Assembly: GCF_030380735.1 (NCBI RefSeq)
Contig: NZ_JAUDRZ010000026.1
Span: forward strand, 496,001-560,000
From: Rhizobium sp. S152
Lineage (GTDB): Bacteria; Pseudomonadota; Alphaproteobacteria; Rhizobiales; Rhizobiaceae
Reading direction: 5' to 3'
DNA length: 64,000 nt
Under the pieces are notes generated by a model, which searched no databases, had not been told where the DNA came from, and saw only the letters and a program-made list of their open reading frames with translations. Every line of letters begins with the position of its first letter. Position 1 is the stretch's first letter. Of this stretch, positions 8,315-16,791 are shown piece by piece. Position numbers and translations under genes: made by a program.

Positions 8315-11101
8315 ATGGCCTTGGGATATCATGAGTTCGGAGCGTTCCGGATTTTCATAGATCAGCGACGGCTGACGCTACATGGTCAGGACGTGCGAAT
8401 AGGTGGACGGACTTACGACGTTCTCTTGGCTCTTGTTGAGCGCCATGGTCAGATCGTCTCGCGCGAGGAGCTTGGAAAGGCAGTTTGGCCCAACACCCAC
8501 GTGGTCGACAGTGCCTTGCGGTTTCAAATCAACTCCGTTCGGACGATTCTCAGCCAGGGTTACGGCCGCGACTATATTTCAAGCGTGGCCGGTCGCGGCT
8601 ACTGCTTCACGGCCGAGGTCAATTCGGTGACGGCGGAAGAGAGCGCTCCCGTCCGGCACACCCCGACTGTGATACTCAAGCAAATCCAAATGGTCGGACG
8701 TGAGGACGACCATCGACGGATCGCCGCGAGTATAGAAGAGAGCCGTCTGGTGACAATCGTCGGCCCTGGTGGAATTGGTAAGACGTCGATAGCGGTATCG
8801 ACCATCTCTCGGATGTCGGCGGCACAGCGTGGCGCGGCAGATTTCGTGGACTTCTCCGCCGTCGCAGATGGCACTCTTGTAGCAACTGCACTCGCGTCCG
8901 CACTCGGTTTGGCCGTCTTCAGCGGCAACCCCATCCCCGGTATCGTCGCGCATCTGTGTGGAAAGCCGCGGCTGTTGGTCTGGGACAACTGCGAACATGT
9001 CATTGACAACGTGGCCGAACTAGCCGAGCGCCTACTTGGCGATGTACCGAATGTCACGATCCTAGCCACAAGTCGCGAGCCAATGAGGGTGGACGGAGAG
9101 CACGTCTACCGCCTCGCCCCATTATCTTATCCATCTCGCCCGGACCCAAGTGGCGCGTTTCTCGAGTACGATGCCGTCAGTCTCTTCGTCGCCCGGACGA
9201 AACGTGACAACATCGATTGGAACGACGTGCACAATAGAGGCTCGGCGCTGGAAATCTGCAGGTCACTGGAAGGCATTCCACTGGCAATCGAATTAGCGGC
9301 AACGCGCGTTTCCGATCTAGGTCTTCCTACCGTCGCCCGGCTCCTCGGGCATTCGCTGTCCATTCTCACGAAAAACACAAAGACCGCGCCAGACCGACAT
9401 CAAACCATGCGACAGGCGTTGGATTGGAGTTACGAAACCCTGTCCACGCGCGAGGCCGACGCACTACGCAGGATGTCAGTCTTCAGCGGTGGCTTTACAC
9501 GAGACGCCGCTTTTGCGGTCGCCGGAGGCGATTACGAGGGCCCGGTCTTCTGCACCAGTCTCTCCGATCTGATTTACAAATCGTTGGTGTCCGTGGATGT
9601 GACATGTGAGCCCGAACTTTATCGGTTGCAGCAGATCACCCGCGAGTATGGACAAGACAAGCTGCCCGAGGCCGAGCGGCAAGAACTGCGTAGGAGACAT
9701 TACTCTTACGCGCGGGAGATCGCAGGGACCGCCGAGGCCGATCTGGGTGCACTTCGTCCGAACGCATGGCGTGAGAAATACTCCCATTTCATCAATGACG
9801 TCCGTGCTGCGCTTGATTGGGCTTTTTCCGCGCGGGAGATGTCGGCCCACGCTATACGTTTGACGGCAGAATCCAGCGCGCTTTGGATGGAGCTAGGGGT
9901 GTTGGCAGAATACCGGAAGTATCTGGATTCGGCAGTCAGGTTGATTGAGACGGCGGCAGTGGACGCCGATGTAGAGATGAAGATCATGGCAACGTACGGC
10001 ATGGTATCCCACCACACCGAGGGTGCGACCGACCGGACCCGCGCTGCCATGAGGCGAGCCCTTGATCTCGCTGATGAGCTTGATAACCTTCCGTATCAGC
10101 AACGAGCGATCACGGGGATAGCATCAGAGCGGCTGACGGGCGGCTTTTACAAGCAGGGCTTGGAGTGGGCGCGGGAGTTCGAGCGCAGATTTTCCGTGAA
10201 CAATCCGGGCCTATGCGGCAGGGTTTTGGGACACTCCCTTCATCATAATGGGCTGTTCGAGGAGTCAAAACTCCAAGTCCAACAGGCCTATCGAAAAAGC
10301 ACACCCAACGTGGTCGCAATTCAAAACAGTGGCGTCCAGTACGACGAGCGGTTGGTGCTTGGCACAATCCTGTCGAGAAACCTCTGGATACAGGGGTATC
10401 CCGATCAAAGTCTCACCATCGTTCGTGAATGCATCGATCACGCGGTCACCATCGACCATTCAACGTCGATCGGGATGGCTTTTTCAACGTCTTATGTTCC
10501 GCTGTCCCTTATAATGGGTGACTTGGAGCTCGCTGCCTATGCCAACTCGATATTGCTGGACAGTGTGACGCGTCAGTCCCTACCCTTCTGGCGAGCCGCG
10601 GCTCAGTTTTACCAGCTGGCCATCGATGCCAGGAATGGGTCAAGGTCAAACGACTACCACAACGACGCCGATCGGGTAACCGCACACCTCGGCGGGCCGC
10701 TACTGGAAGTCGCCGCGATGGCCGGCGACGATCTCACCACGCAATCAATGCTGAGCAGAGCGGAAAGCGGTAGCGCTGAATGGTGCCGACCCGAAATTAT
10801 TAGAATGAGGGGCGAACGCCGAAAGGTAGAGGACAAGACTGCGGCCGAGGCGCTCTTCAAACAAGCGATCGATATGGCCACAGGCATGGGTGCCCGGTCT
10901 TTCAAACTGAGAGCGGAAACCAGCCTTGCAAAGCTGCTCTTGGGCTCGGCGCGCGAAGCGGAAGGGCTTAGCCGATTGGCCGCGATATACGACAATTTCG
11001 ACGAGGGCTTCTCGACGAGAGACCTTGCCATTGCGGATCGCGTCCTTCGTGACATTGGTCGGGCGAACCCGTCAACCCCGCGAAATCCCGTCGTTGCTTG
11101 A
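8315..11101 (+). CDS. STAND-type transcriptional regulator, paralog of the gene at 3272-6040
   Basis: A 928-residue protein with the same architecture as the gene at 3272-6040. An OmpR-like winged helix occupies residues 1-100 (IGGRTYDVLLALVERHGQIV, then VAGRGYCFTAEV). The NTPase has Walker A IVGPGGIGKTS near 148-158, Walker B LLVWDNCEHV near 220, the sensor TSREPMRVDGEHVYRL and the motif EGIPLAIELAATRV. A long helical C-terminus of TPR type completes it. It reads away from the VOC/AraC genes and converges on the LysR gene with a 4-bp gap. Two homologous inducer-sensing regulators on either side of one enzyme gene suggest a duplicated or antagonistic control circuit (inference). Confidence 0.88.
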   Translation: MALGYHEFGAFRIFIDQRRLTLHGQDVRIGGRTYDVLLALVERHGQIVSREELGKAVWPNTHVVDSALRFQINSVRTILSQGYGRDYISSVAGRGYCFTAEVNSVTAEESAPVRHTPTVILKQIQMVGREDDHRRIAASIEESRLVTIVGPGGIGKTSIAVSTISRMSAAQRGAADFVDFSAVADGTLVATALASALGLAVFSGNPIPGIVAHLCGKPRLLVWDNCEHVIDNVAELAERLLGDVPNVTILATSREPMRVDGEHVYRLAPLSYPSRPDPSGAFLEYDAVSLFVARTKRDNIDWNDVHNRGSALEICRSLEGIPLAIELAATRVSDLGLPTVARLLGHSLSILTKNTKTAPDRHQTMRQALDWSYETLSTREADALRRMSVFSGGFTRDAAFAVAGGDYEGPVFCTSLSDLIYKSLVSVDVTCEPELYRLQQITREYGQDKLPEAERQELRRRHYSYAREIAGTAEADLGALRPNAWREKYSHFINDVRAALDWAFSAREMSAHAIRLTAESSALWMELGVLAEYRKYLDSAVRLIETAAVDADVEMKIMATYGMVSHHTEGATDRTRAAMRRALDLADELDNLPYQQRAITGIASERLTGGFYKQGLEWAREFERRFSVNNPGLCGRVLGHSLHHNGLFEESKLQVQQAYRKSTPNVVAIQNSGVQYDERLVLGTILSRNLWIQGYPDQSLTIVRECIDHAVTIDHSTSIGMAFSTSYVPLSLIMGDLELAAYANSILLDSVTRQSLPFWRAAAQFYQLAIDARNGSRSNDYHNDADRVTAHLGGPLLEVAAMAGDDLTTQSMLSRAESGSAEWCRPEIIRMRGERRKVEDKTAAEALFKQAIDMATGMGARSFKLRAETSLAKLLLGSAREAEGLSRLAAIYDNFDEGFSTRDLAIADRVLRDIGRANPSTPRNPVVA

Positions 11102-11105
11102 TCGT

Positions 11106-12005
11106 TTAAAGCTCGCGGAGCGACCGCATTTCCTTGACGAGAAACTCGGTGAACGCCTTCGCCGCGGGTTTCGCTGACTGGCTGCTAGGATAGAGCGCGT
11201 GGATGTCGATTTCGCCCAAGCTCCAGTCGGGCAATAGGCGGACCAATCTACCTTCTGAAAGAAACGGTTGGAACGAGATCAGGCTACCGACCGCCATCCC
11301 TACCCCCGCAAGCGCGGCATTCACCGCCACTTCGCTGGAGCTTATGGCAAGCCGACCGCGGAGCTTGACCGGGATTTCTTCGCCATCCCTGGTGAAAGTC
11401 CAGGTAGCGCCGAGCGGTCCTGCGACGATGGCGTTATGCTCGACCAATTCGGATGGCGTAGCCGGATCGCCATGGAGCATGATGTAGTCCGGTGACGCCA
11501 CCAGCAGAAGCGGCCATCGGCCTAGCCTGCGGGCGACCGCACTCGAATCCGTCAGCCTCCCCGAGCGAAGCGCAACATCGACCCCCTCTCCGATCAGGTC
11601 TTGGCGTTTATCATCGATGACGAGGTCGACCGAGATGGCTGAAAATTCCTGCGTGAACTTGCTCAACAACGGGACAAGGACCCGTGATGCAAGGCTTGAA
11701 GAAGAGCCGACCCGTACAGACCCTCGGATTCCGCCGCCGCTTCGAACCGAGTTGTCGGCCTCCTCCAGCGCGTCGAGGATTGGCAGCACCCTATCGAGAT
11801 ACTCGCGACCAACCTCCGTAAGTGTCACCGCTCGGGTCGTTCGAGTGAGCAGTGTGGTACCGAGCTCATGTTCTAGGTTAGCGATAATTCTCGAAGCCGT
11901 CGGCTGCGAGAGGTTGAGCTCTTTAGCCGCGCGTGAAAAGCTCCCGGCCCGGGCCACACGGACGAACAAGCGAAGAGCGTGAAGCTGATCATTCATTTCC
12001 ACCAT
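11106..12005 (-). CDS. LysR-family transcriptional regulator
   Basis: A 299-residue LysR protein. The N-terminal winged helix (ALRLFVRVARAGSFSRAAKE, NLSQPTASRII) is followed by a substrate-binding domain with the usual WPLLLVASPDYI and GEIDIHALYPS segments. A GGGAG element lies 10 bp before the ATG at 12005; a second ATG at 11996 is possible. It closely resembles the LysR proteins at 57401-58333 and 28879-29884, all in the class often divergent from SDR or reductase genes. Here it lies just downstream of the SDR gene on the same strand, so it may be co-transcribed with it. Confidence 0.93.
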   Translation of the reverse strand: MVEMNDQLHALRLFVRVARAGSFSRAAKELNLSQPTASRIIANLEHELGTTLLTRTTRAVTLTEVGREYLDRVLPILDALEEADNSVRSGGGIRGSVRVGSSSSLASRVLVPLLSKFTQEFSAISVDLVIDDKRQDLIGEGVDVALRSGRLTDSSAVARRLGRWPLLLVASPDYIMLHGDPATPSELVEHNAIVAGPLGATWTFTRDGEEIPVKLRGRLAISSSEVAVNAALAGVGMAVGSLISFQPFLSEGRLVRLLPDWSLGEIDIHALYPSSQSAKPAAKAFTEFLVKEMRSLREL

Positions 12006-12107
12006 GTATAACTAGCTCCCCGAAGCAGATTGCCCGACACTGCAAGCACAAATGAAGATGCCGACGTTTCCGCCGGCATCCAGTTTCTTGGTGGTGAGCG
12101 AAGCCGC

Positions 12108-12857
12108 TTAGACCTGTGCCCAACCGCCGTCGACGGTCAATTCGATACCGCTGACGTAGCTGCTGTCGTCCGATGCCAGGAACAGCGCCGCGGTAGCGAT
12201 TTCTTCGCTCTGACCGACGCGGCCGAGCGGGACCTGCGTGACGACGTGTGCATTGATGCCGTCAACCGTTTCCTGGCTAAGACCGGACTTCACCATGATA
12301 TCGGTGGCGATATGGCCCGGCGCGAGAGCGTTGACGCGGATACCGCGGTCCTTGAGGTCGGTCGTCAGCGTCCGGGCGAGCGAACGTAGGGCAGCCTTCG
12401 TCGCAGAATAGACGCTGAACGCCGGGAGGCCCTTGGAGCCAGCGATCGACGTGTTGATGATGATCGAGCCGCCCTTGGAGATCAGGGGCAGAAGCTTCTG
12501 GATCGTGAAATAGGTGCCCTTGAAGTTAGTGTCGACGGTCTTGTCGAACGCTTCCTCGGTTACATGGTCGATCGGAACCAGCACGCCACCGCCGGCATTC
12601 GCGAAAACGATATCGACGCGGCCGTACTTGGCTTCGATATGGTCGCGGAGACGATCGAGGTCAGCGAGCTTCGAGATGTCGCCCTGAACCGCGTCGGCGT
12701 TCTCGCCGATCAACTTCTTGGCCTCGGCAAGGTCCTTTTCGCCGCGCCCGGTGATGATAACCTTAGCGCCTTCCTTGGCATAAAGCTGTGCCGTCGCGAG
12801 GCCCATGCCCGTGCTACCGCCGGTAACCAGAGCGATCTTTCCATTCAGCTTAGTCAT
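12108..12857 (-). CDS. SDR-family NAD(P)-dependent oxidoreductase
   Basis: A 249-residue classical SDR with TGGSTGMG for the cofactor, the intact NAG motif (VFANAGGG), the catalytic Ser in NTSIAGSKG and YSATK, and the C-terminal SYVSGIELTVDGGWAQV. An Arg in the TGRGEKD segment after beta-2 suggests NADP(H) preference (inference). An AAGGGAAAG stretch lies upstream of the ATG. It sits in a run of minus-strand redox genes (12108-15101) and ahead of a LysR gene. It is a paralog of the SDR at 329-1063 but keeps the NAG motif lost there. Confidence 0.94.
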   Translation of the reverse strand: MTKLNGKIALVTGGSTGMGLATAQLYAKEGAKVIITGRGEKDLAEAKKLIGENADAVQGDISKLADLDRLRDHIEAKYGRVDIVFANAGGGVLVPIDHVTEEAFDKTVDTNFKGTYFTIQKLLPLISKGGSIIINTSIAGSKGLPAFSVYSATKAALRSLARTLTTDLKDRGIRVNALAPGHIATDIMVKSGLSQETVDGINAHVVTQVPLGRVGQSEEIATAALFLASDDSSYVSGIELTVDGGWAQV

Positions 12858-12954
12858 CGAACTTTCCCTTCATTTCCGCGCTCGGCGGTGGTTGTTACGA
12901 TTGATAGATGACGATGGCGCAGCGTGGTCGGAAGTGGCCGACGCCGCATAAGAA

Positions 12955-13386
12955 TTATTCGCGAGATGGAATAATCGAGGGTTCCGCAGCGCTTGGCTGA
13001 CGCTGGAGCTGATGCTCTTCGACGTGCTTTCTGAAGATATGGAAAGGTCGGTTCATCTCGGGAAATTCCTCGAGAACGACGATCGAAGTCCCATCCGCAA
13101 AGTCGATTTCAAAAACAGCCGGAGGGAGGCTGGAGGGTTCGACGATTGTGCCCGCAGGTCCTGCCGCTACGGGGACTACCTGAATGCTGTGGCCGACTAG
13201 ATAGGCATTAACGTCGGCAGGGCTCCACTCACAGGCCGCCGCGAGCTCGGAGGCCTCGAAGTACCGTCCGCCAGACTTCGAAATGATCTCGACGCCGCGG
13301 AGCCGATGCACGTTCGGGCCCCAGAAGGTCCAGTATGTGTCCCAGAGAACGCTTCCCTGCACATCACCTCTCAGGATGATCGCCAT
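12955..13386 (-). CDS. Hypothetical protein
   Basis: A 143-residue soluble protein of no family I recognise. It starts MAIILRGDVQGSVLWDTYW and has a plausible globular pattern with a conserved-looking FADGTSIVVLEEFPE segment, then a charged, low-complexity tail of about 25 residues. A GGAAAGG stretch precedes the ATG. It lies between the SDR (97 bp downstream) and the NAD(P)-binding reductase (78 bp upstream) on the same strand, so it probably belongs to that transcription unit. Confidence 0.65.
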   Translation of the reverse strand: MAIILRGDVQGSVLWDTYWTFWGPNVHRLRGVEIISKSGGRYFEASELAAACEWSPADVNAYLVGHSIQVVPVAAGPAGTIVEPSSLPPAVFEIDFADGTSIVVLEEFPEMNRPFHIFRKHVEEHQLQRQPSAAEPSIIPSRE

Positions 13387-13464
13387 GAAAAGGCCTTTCC
13401 GTTTGCAAAGCGCCCGGCTTCGAAACCGACCAGCGCTTCGACGCCTATCGAGCGTTTCTGATGG

Positions 13465-14064
13465 CTAGGCGACGAGGAAATCACGCCCGGCCAATGGGCC
13501 GCCAGGCTGCTGTAGACGTCCGCCGACCTTCAGGCCGCCCAGGTCGACCGCGACGAACCCGAAGGTTTCGATCAGCTTGGCGATTGTGTCCTTTGGCTCG
13601 GCATGGTCGCCTGAAACAAACAGCACGCGAGTTCCGCCGGGCCTCTTGGCACCTTCCTCGAAGCGGCTGATGTAGATCGAGTTGAACGCCTTTACGACTT
13701 TGGCGCTGGGAGCTAGCTGCGCGACGATCTCGCTCGCGCTTTCCTCGCCGAGGTCGGCCAAGACCAGAGTGGGCTCGATCTGGGTAAACGGGTTCGTCGT
13801 ATCGACCAGCGTGCGGCCTTCCCAGTCATCGATCTGGGACAGTGCGGCACCGACCTGAAGCCACGGCACCGAGAGGAAAACAATCTCCTGGCGGGCGGCT
13901 TCTTGGATTGAGCCGAGGGTCAATCCGCTCCCCGGTCCGGAAATGTCGTCGATCGCCTTGGTGCGACCGCTTCGATTACTCAGGACCACTTCGTGTCCGT
14001 TTGCCAGGCATTGCTTAGCGATCGCCAGTGCCACGGCACCAGCGCCAATCATTCCAATTTTCAT
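13465..14064 (-). CDS. NAD(P)-binding reductase (F420-dependent NADP oxidoreductase family)
   Basis: A 199-residue Rossmann protein. It begins with MKIGMIGAGAVALAIAKQ (GxGxxxxA dinucleotide motif) and continues with LSNRSGR, whose Arg suggests NADP, and VFLSVPW, VDTTNPF and KAFNSI, the order seen in NADPH-dependent F420 reductase-like proteins. Members in bacteria lacking F420 act as NADP(H)-linked reductases of unknown substrate. Fourteen base pairs separate it from the quinone oxidoreductase upstream, so the two are almost certainly co-transcribed and controlled by the divergent TetR gene. Confidence 0.9.
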   Translation of the reverse strand: MKIGMIGAGAVALAIAKQCLANGHEVVLSNRSGRTKAIDDISGPGSGLTLGSIQEAARQEIVFLSVPWLQVGAALSQIDDWEGRTLVDTTNPFTQIEPTLVLADLGEESASEIVAQLAPSAKVVKAFNSIYISRFEEGAKRPGGTRVLFVSGDHAEPKDTIAKLIETFGFVAVDLGGLKVGGRLQQPGGPLAGRDFLVA

Positions 14065-14078
14065 TGTCTCAGTCCTAG

Positions 14079-15101
14079 TTAGTTTGAACGGAAGTCCAAC
14101 AGGACAGTCCCTGTCCTGGTCGCCGACGTCGATGCGGCCATCGCCTCTTCGATCCTGTCGGGCGTGTAGATGCCACCCACTGGGAAATCCTGCGGAAAGT
14201 CTGCAGCGAGTTTGAGCGCCGTTTGAATGTCGGAGCGTCTCGTCTCCTCATCGAGAGCGCCCCATGTCCCGACGGTTATGCCCACGATCTTTTGCGAGCG
14301 AGGTACGATCAAACGGATGTCCGTGCCTTCGCCGCCCAGAGAGCCATAATTGACGATCGTGCCGCCCTCCGCGACAACACGTGAAAGCTCCTCGAAAGCC
14401 GGGCCTCCAACGCCGTCGACGCCGACAAATACGTCGCGACCGCCGATCGCGGTCTCAAGGTCTTCGCGAAAATCGGGAGCTTGCGTTGCAACGACTGCGA
14501 CGTCGGGCAGTTCGGCCTTCAGCTTCTCAGCGCTCGACACGCTGCGGACAATCCTTATGGGGCGAACACCGCCCAAGAGAAGCAGGCGCGTCACCAGGCG
14601 GCCAACAGCCGATGCAGCCCCGGTCTGGACCACCGTCACGTCCTCGAGCTTGTCTGAAGGCACAGCGTTGTGGCCTGTTCGCAAGATAATCATCGCGGTT
14701 GCCGTATTGATCAGCATTTGAGCGGCAACTTCGTCTTCGATCTCAGGCGGAACTCGGACCAACGAAGAAGCGGGAACCACGAGGGAATCCCGCCATGTGC
14801 CATTTGCAGGAAAGAACGCGACCCGATCTCCGACCTCGAAGCCGTCGGTGTCAGCCCCCAGCTTCTCAATCCATCCGACCCCTTCGAAGCCAGGTATCCG
14901 GCCACCTTGCGGAATATTGGGAGGATTTGTGCCGAACGCCGTCGATCCGGCTATGCCCAAAAGGTCTCCTTGATGGATCGGAGCAAACTTCACCCTGACG
15001 AGAGCCTCGCCCGCACCAACGGAGGTCGGTGCGTCGTCGCCTTGCACCACAGTCAGGACGGTAACCGCATCGCCGTGTGCTTCGTGAATTATCTTCCGCA
15101 T
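14079..15101 (-). CDS. Zinc-less alcohol dehydrogenase / quinone oxidoreductase family protein
   Basis: A 340-residue medium-chain dehydrogenase/reductase. The GroES-like N-terminal domain carries GFEGVGWIEKLGAD and GDRVAFFPANGTWRD. The Rossmann domain has VVQTGAASAVGRLVTRL, close to the AASGVGR pattern of zeta-crystallin/enoyl reductases. No zinc-ligand cysteines are evident. GGAG lies upstream of the ATG at 15101. It is divergent from the TetR gene at 15196, with a perfect palindrome (15129-15146) between them, so repression by that TetR is likely. A role in reducing quinones or electrophilic enones is inferred from the family. Confidence 0.92.
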   Translation of the reverse strand: MRKIIHEAHGDAVTVLTVVQGDDAPTSVGAGEALVRVKFAPIHQGDLLGIAGSTAFGTNPPNIPQGGRIPGFEGVGWIEKLGADTDGFEVGDRVAFFPANGTWRDSLVVPASSLVRVPPEIEDEVAAQMLINTATAMIILRTGHNAVPSDKLEDVTVVQTGAASAVGRLVTRLLLLGGVRPIRIVRSVSSAEKLKAELPDVAVVATQAPDFREDLETAIGGRDVFVGVDGVGGPAFEELSRVVAEGGTIVNYGSLGGEGTDIRLIVPRSQKIVGITVGTWGALDEETRRSDIQTALKLAADFPQDFPVGGIYTPDRIEEAMAASTSATRTGTVLLDFRSN

Positions 15102-15128
15102 GCCAATCTCCGATGACCCGAATTATAT

Positions 15129-15146
15129 TTGGAGCAATCACTCCAA
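15129..15146. promoter_or_regulatory. TetR-type operator between divergent genes
   Basis: TTGGAG-caatca-CTCCAA is a perfect 6-bp inverted repeat with a 6-nt spacer, 27 bp before the reductase start. A further half-site-like TTTTGGAG lies at 15186-15193, just ahead of the tetR ATG. Position and symmetry fit a TetR dimer site regulating both genes; binding is inferred. Confidence 0.65.
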
Positions 15147-15195
15147 TATGCTATTCATACTCCACTACCCACACTCGTCAAGGATTTTTGGAGCG

Positions 15196-15825
15196 ATGAC
15201 ACCAGAATTGGAAAGCCAGCCGAAGCGCGGCAAGGGGCGACCCAAGTCATTTCAAAGGGATGAGGCGCTAAAAGCTGCAATGAAACTTTTCTGGGATCGC
15301 GGCTATGAGGGGACCTCTTTCGACGACCTCATTACAGCGATGAACATTAGCGCTTCGAGCTTCTCGAACTCGTTCAAGAACAAAGAGGCCCTTTATCGGG
15401 AAGCCACGGACGCGTATCTGGCAGCCTCGGGCGAGTGGTTTCTCGGTATCCTCACTGGTGAGCCGGAGGTGGCGACCGCATTCAAAAAGCTCTTCGAAAC
15501 CACTGCCGTCGAGTTCACCAGGGCCGACCTCCCCGCAGGCTGCATGATTTCCCTCGCGGGAACTCACCTTCCCCCGAGCCTGTCACCAGTGCGGGACATG
15601 ATGGCCCAGCATCGGGCGGTTTCGGAAAGCGCTATGCTCGAACGTCTCAAGCGAGGTGTTGCGGACGGCCAGATTGCACCCGGCACGGACATCGAATCCC
15701 TTGCGGCTTTCTTCAACGCTTTAGCTAGAGGCATGGCGGTCAAGGCTCGCGATGGTGCCGACCGCGATCACCTCTTGAAAATCGCTGGCGTAGCTATGAA
15801 ATCGTTTCCGTCTGCTAGGGCTTGA
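15196..15825 (+). CDS. TetR/AcrR-family transcriptional regulator
   Basis: About 209 residues from the ATG at 15196; the frame is open further upstream, but that part lacks family similarity and overlaps the promoter. The helix-turn-helix region reads KGRPKSFQRDEALKAAMKLF, then DDLITAMNISASSFSNSFKN, the pattern of TetR proteins with a GRP start. The C-terminal region (LPAGCMISLAGTHLPP, then AAFFNALARGMAVKARDGA) matches the TetR_C domain common in regulators of reductase operons. It is divergent from the quinone oxidoreductase and probably represses that unit and itself. Confidence 0.92.
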   Translation: MTPELESQPKRGKGRPKSFQRDEALKAAMKLFWDRGYEGTSFDDLITAMNISASSFSNSFKNKEALYREATDAYLAASGEWFLGILTGEPEVATAFKKLFETTAVEFTRADLPAGCMISLAGTHLPPSLSPVRDMMAQHRAVSESAMLERLKRGVADGQIAPGTDIESLAAFFNALARGMAVKARDGADRDHLLKIAGVAMKSFPSARA

Positions 15826-15832
15826 CGGCCGA

Positions 15833-16615
15833 TCACTGGCCTGCGGCTGCTGTCGAGGCCTTCTCGATCAGCTTGGTGACCGTTTCGGGATGCGAGACCA
15901 TTACCACATGGGACCCACCCTTAACGACGACGGTCTGCTTTGACTTAGCCCGCTCGGCCATCCATGCCAAAGCCTTGGGCGGGATGTTCTTATCTGCATC
16001 GCCATATACGAACCATGACGGGATGCCTTTCCACGCCGGATCGCCGGACTTCTCTTCCAGAGCGCCCTGCGTCACGGGGCGCTGAGCGATCGCCATGAGC
16101 TTGGCCTTGGCTGCCGGCACATCCGCGGCGAACTGATCGTGAAACTTGCTCTGGTCGATATAGAGGTCCTGCCCACCAGAAGCCAACTTCACGGGCGGGG
16201 ACAGCGCAGTTCCAAGCGTACCGCCGGGGAATTTTCCGGACAGCGAAATGCCACTCTCTCCGGCATCCGGCGCGAAAGCTGCAACGAAGACGAGCGCTTT
16301 TACGTTCGTGGCCCCATTTGCAGCGTTCGTAATGACTTCACCTCCATAGGAATGCCCCACAAGCACCACAGGTCCTTTCACCGACTTCACAATGTCGGAG
16401 ACGAAGGCGGCGTCACCAGAAAGGCTTCGAAGCGGGTTTGCGGCCGAGATAACGGTATATCCGTCTCCAGTCAGTGTCTTGGCCACGCCGTCCCAACTGG
16501 TGGAGTCGGCAAATGCGCCGTGCACGAGAATGACGGTTGGCTTGTCTGCCGCCAGAGCGGGCCCGACCAAAGCAACCGATGCTGCAAACATCGCTATGGC
16601 TACAAAAGACTTCAT
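15833..16615 (-). CDS. Exported alpha/beta hydrolase
   Basis: A 260-residue protein with a signal peptide (MKSFVAIAMFAASVALVGPA, cleavage likely after ALAA) and an alpha/beta-hydrolase fold. It has HGAF for the oxyanion region, the nucleophile elbow GHSYGG with Ser, an acid in YGDADKN, and a His in GGSHVVMVSHPE. Thus the triad is complete and an esterase-type periplasmic enzyme is expected. GGAGG lies 7 bp before the ATG. It is divergent from the TetR gene at 16792, with two palindromes in the gap, suggesting repression by that regulator. It resembles salicylate-esterase/YfhM-like hydrolases by motif only. Confidence 0.92.
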   Translation of the reverse strand: MKSFVAIAMFAASVALVGPALAADKPTVILVHGAFADSTSWDGVAKTLTGDGYTVISAANPLRSLSGDAAFVSDIVKSVKGPVVLVGHSYGGEVITNAANGATNVKALVFVAAFAPDAGESGISLSGKFPGGTLGTALSPPVKLASGGQDLYIDQSKFHDQFAADVPAAKAKLMAIAQRPVTQGALEEKSGDPAWKGIPSWFVYGDADKNIPPKALAWMAERAKSKQTVVVKGGSHVVMVSHPETVTKLIEKASTAAAGQ

Positions 16616-16645
16616 CTCACGACCTCCAGATCGATATCATTTCCA

Positions 16646-16660
16646 CGGACTATAGGTCCG
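16646..16660. promoter_or_regulatory. Palindrome upstream of exported hydrolase
   Basis: CGGAC-tatag-GTCCG, perfect 5-bp arms, lies 31 bp before the hydrolase start in the divergent gap. It is a candidate operator for the TetR encoded at 16792. A related GGATTATATCAGTCC sequence occurs at 16756-16770 near the tetR start. Confidence 0.45.
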
Positions 16661-16747
16661 ATCGACGTGTGGTTTCTTGGATGTTTCGACCATCCCATGC
16701 GCCGGCCGAATAACAGTGGAGCCGCCGCACCTATTCTTGCGTGACTG

Positions 16748-16761
16748 TAATCCCGGGATTA
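16748..16761. promoter_or_regulatory. 14-bp perfect palindrome upstream of tetR gene
   Basis: TAATCCCGGGATTA, fully symmetric, lies 30 bp before the preferred TTG start of the TetR gene. It is a candidate autoregulatory operator; which of the two palindromes in the gap is bound cannot be decided from sequence. Confidence 0.45.
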
Positions 16762-16791
16762 TATCAGTCCAATGAATAAATGGAGGTGTCC

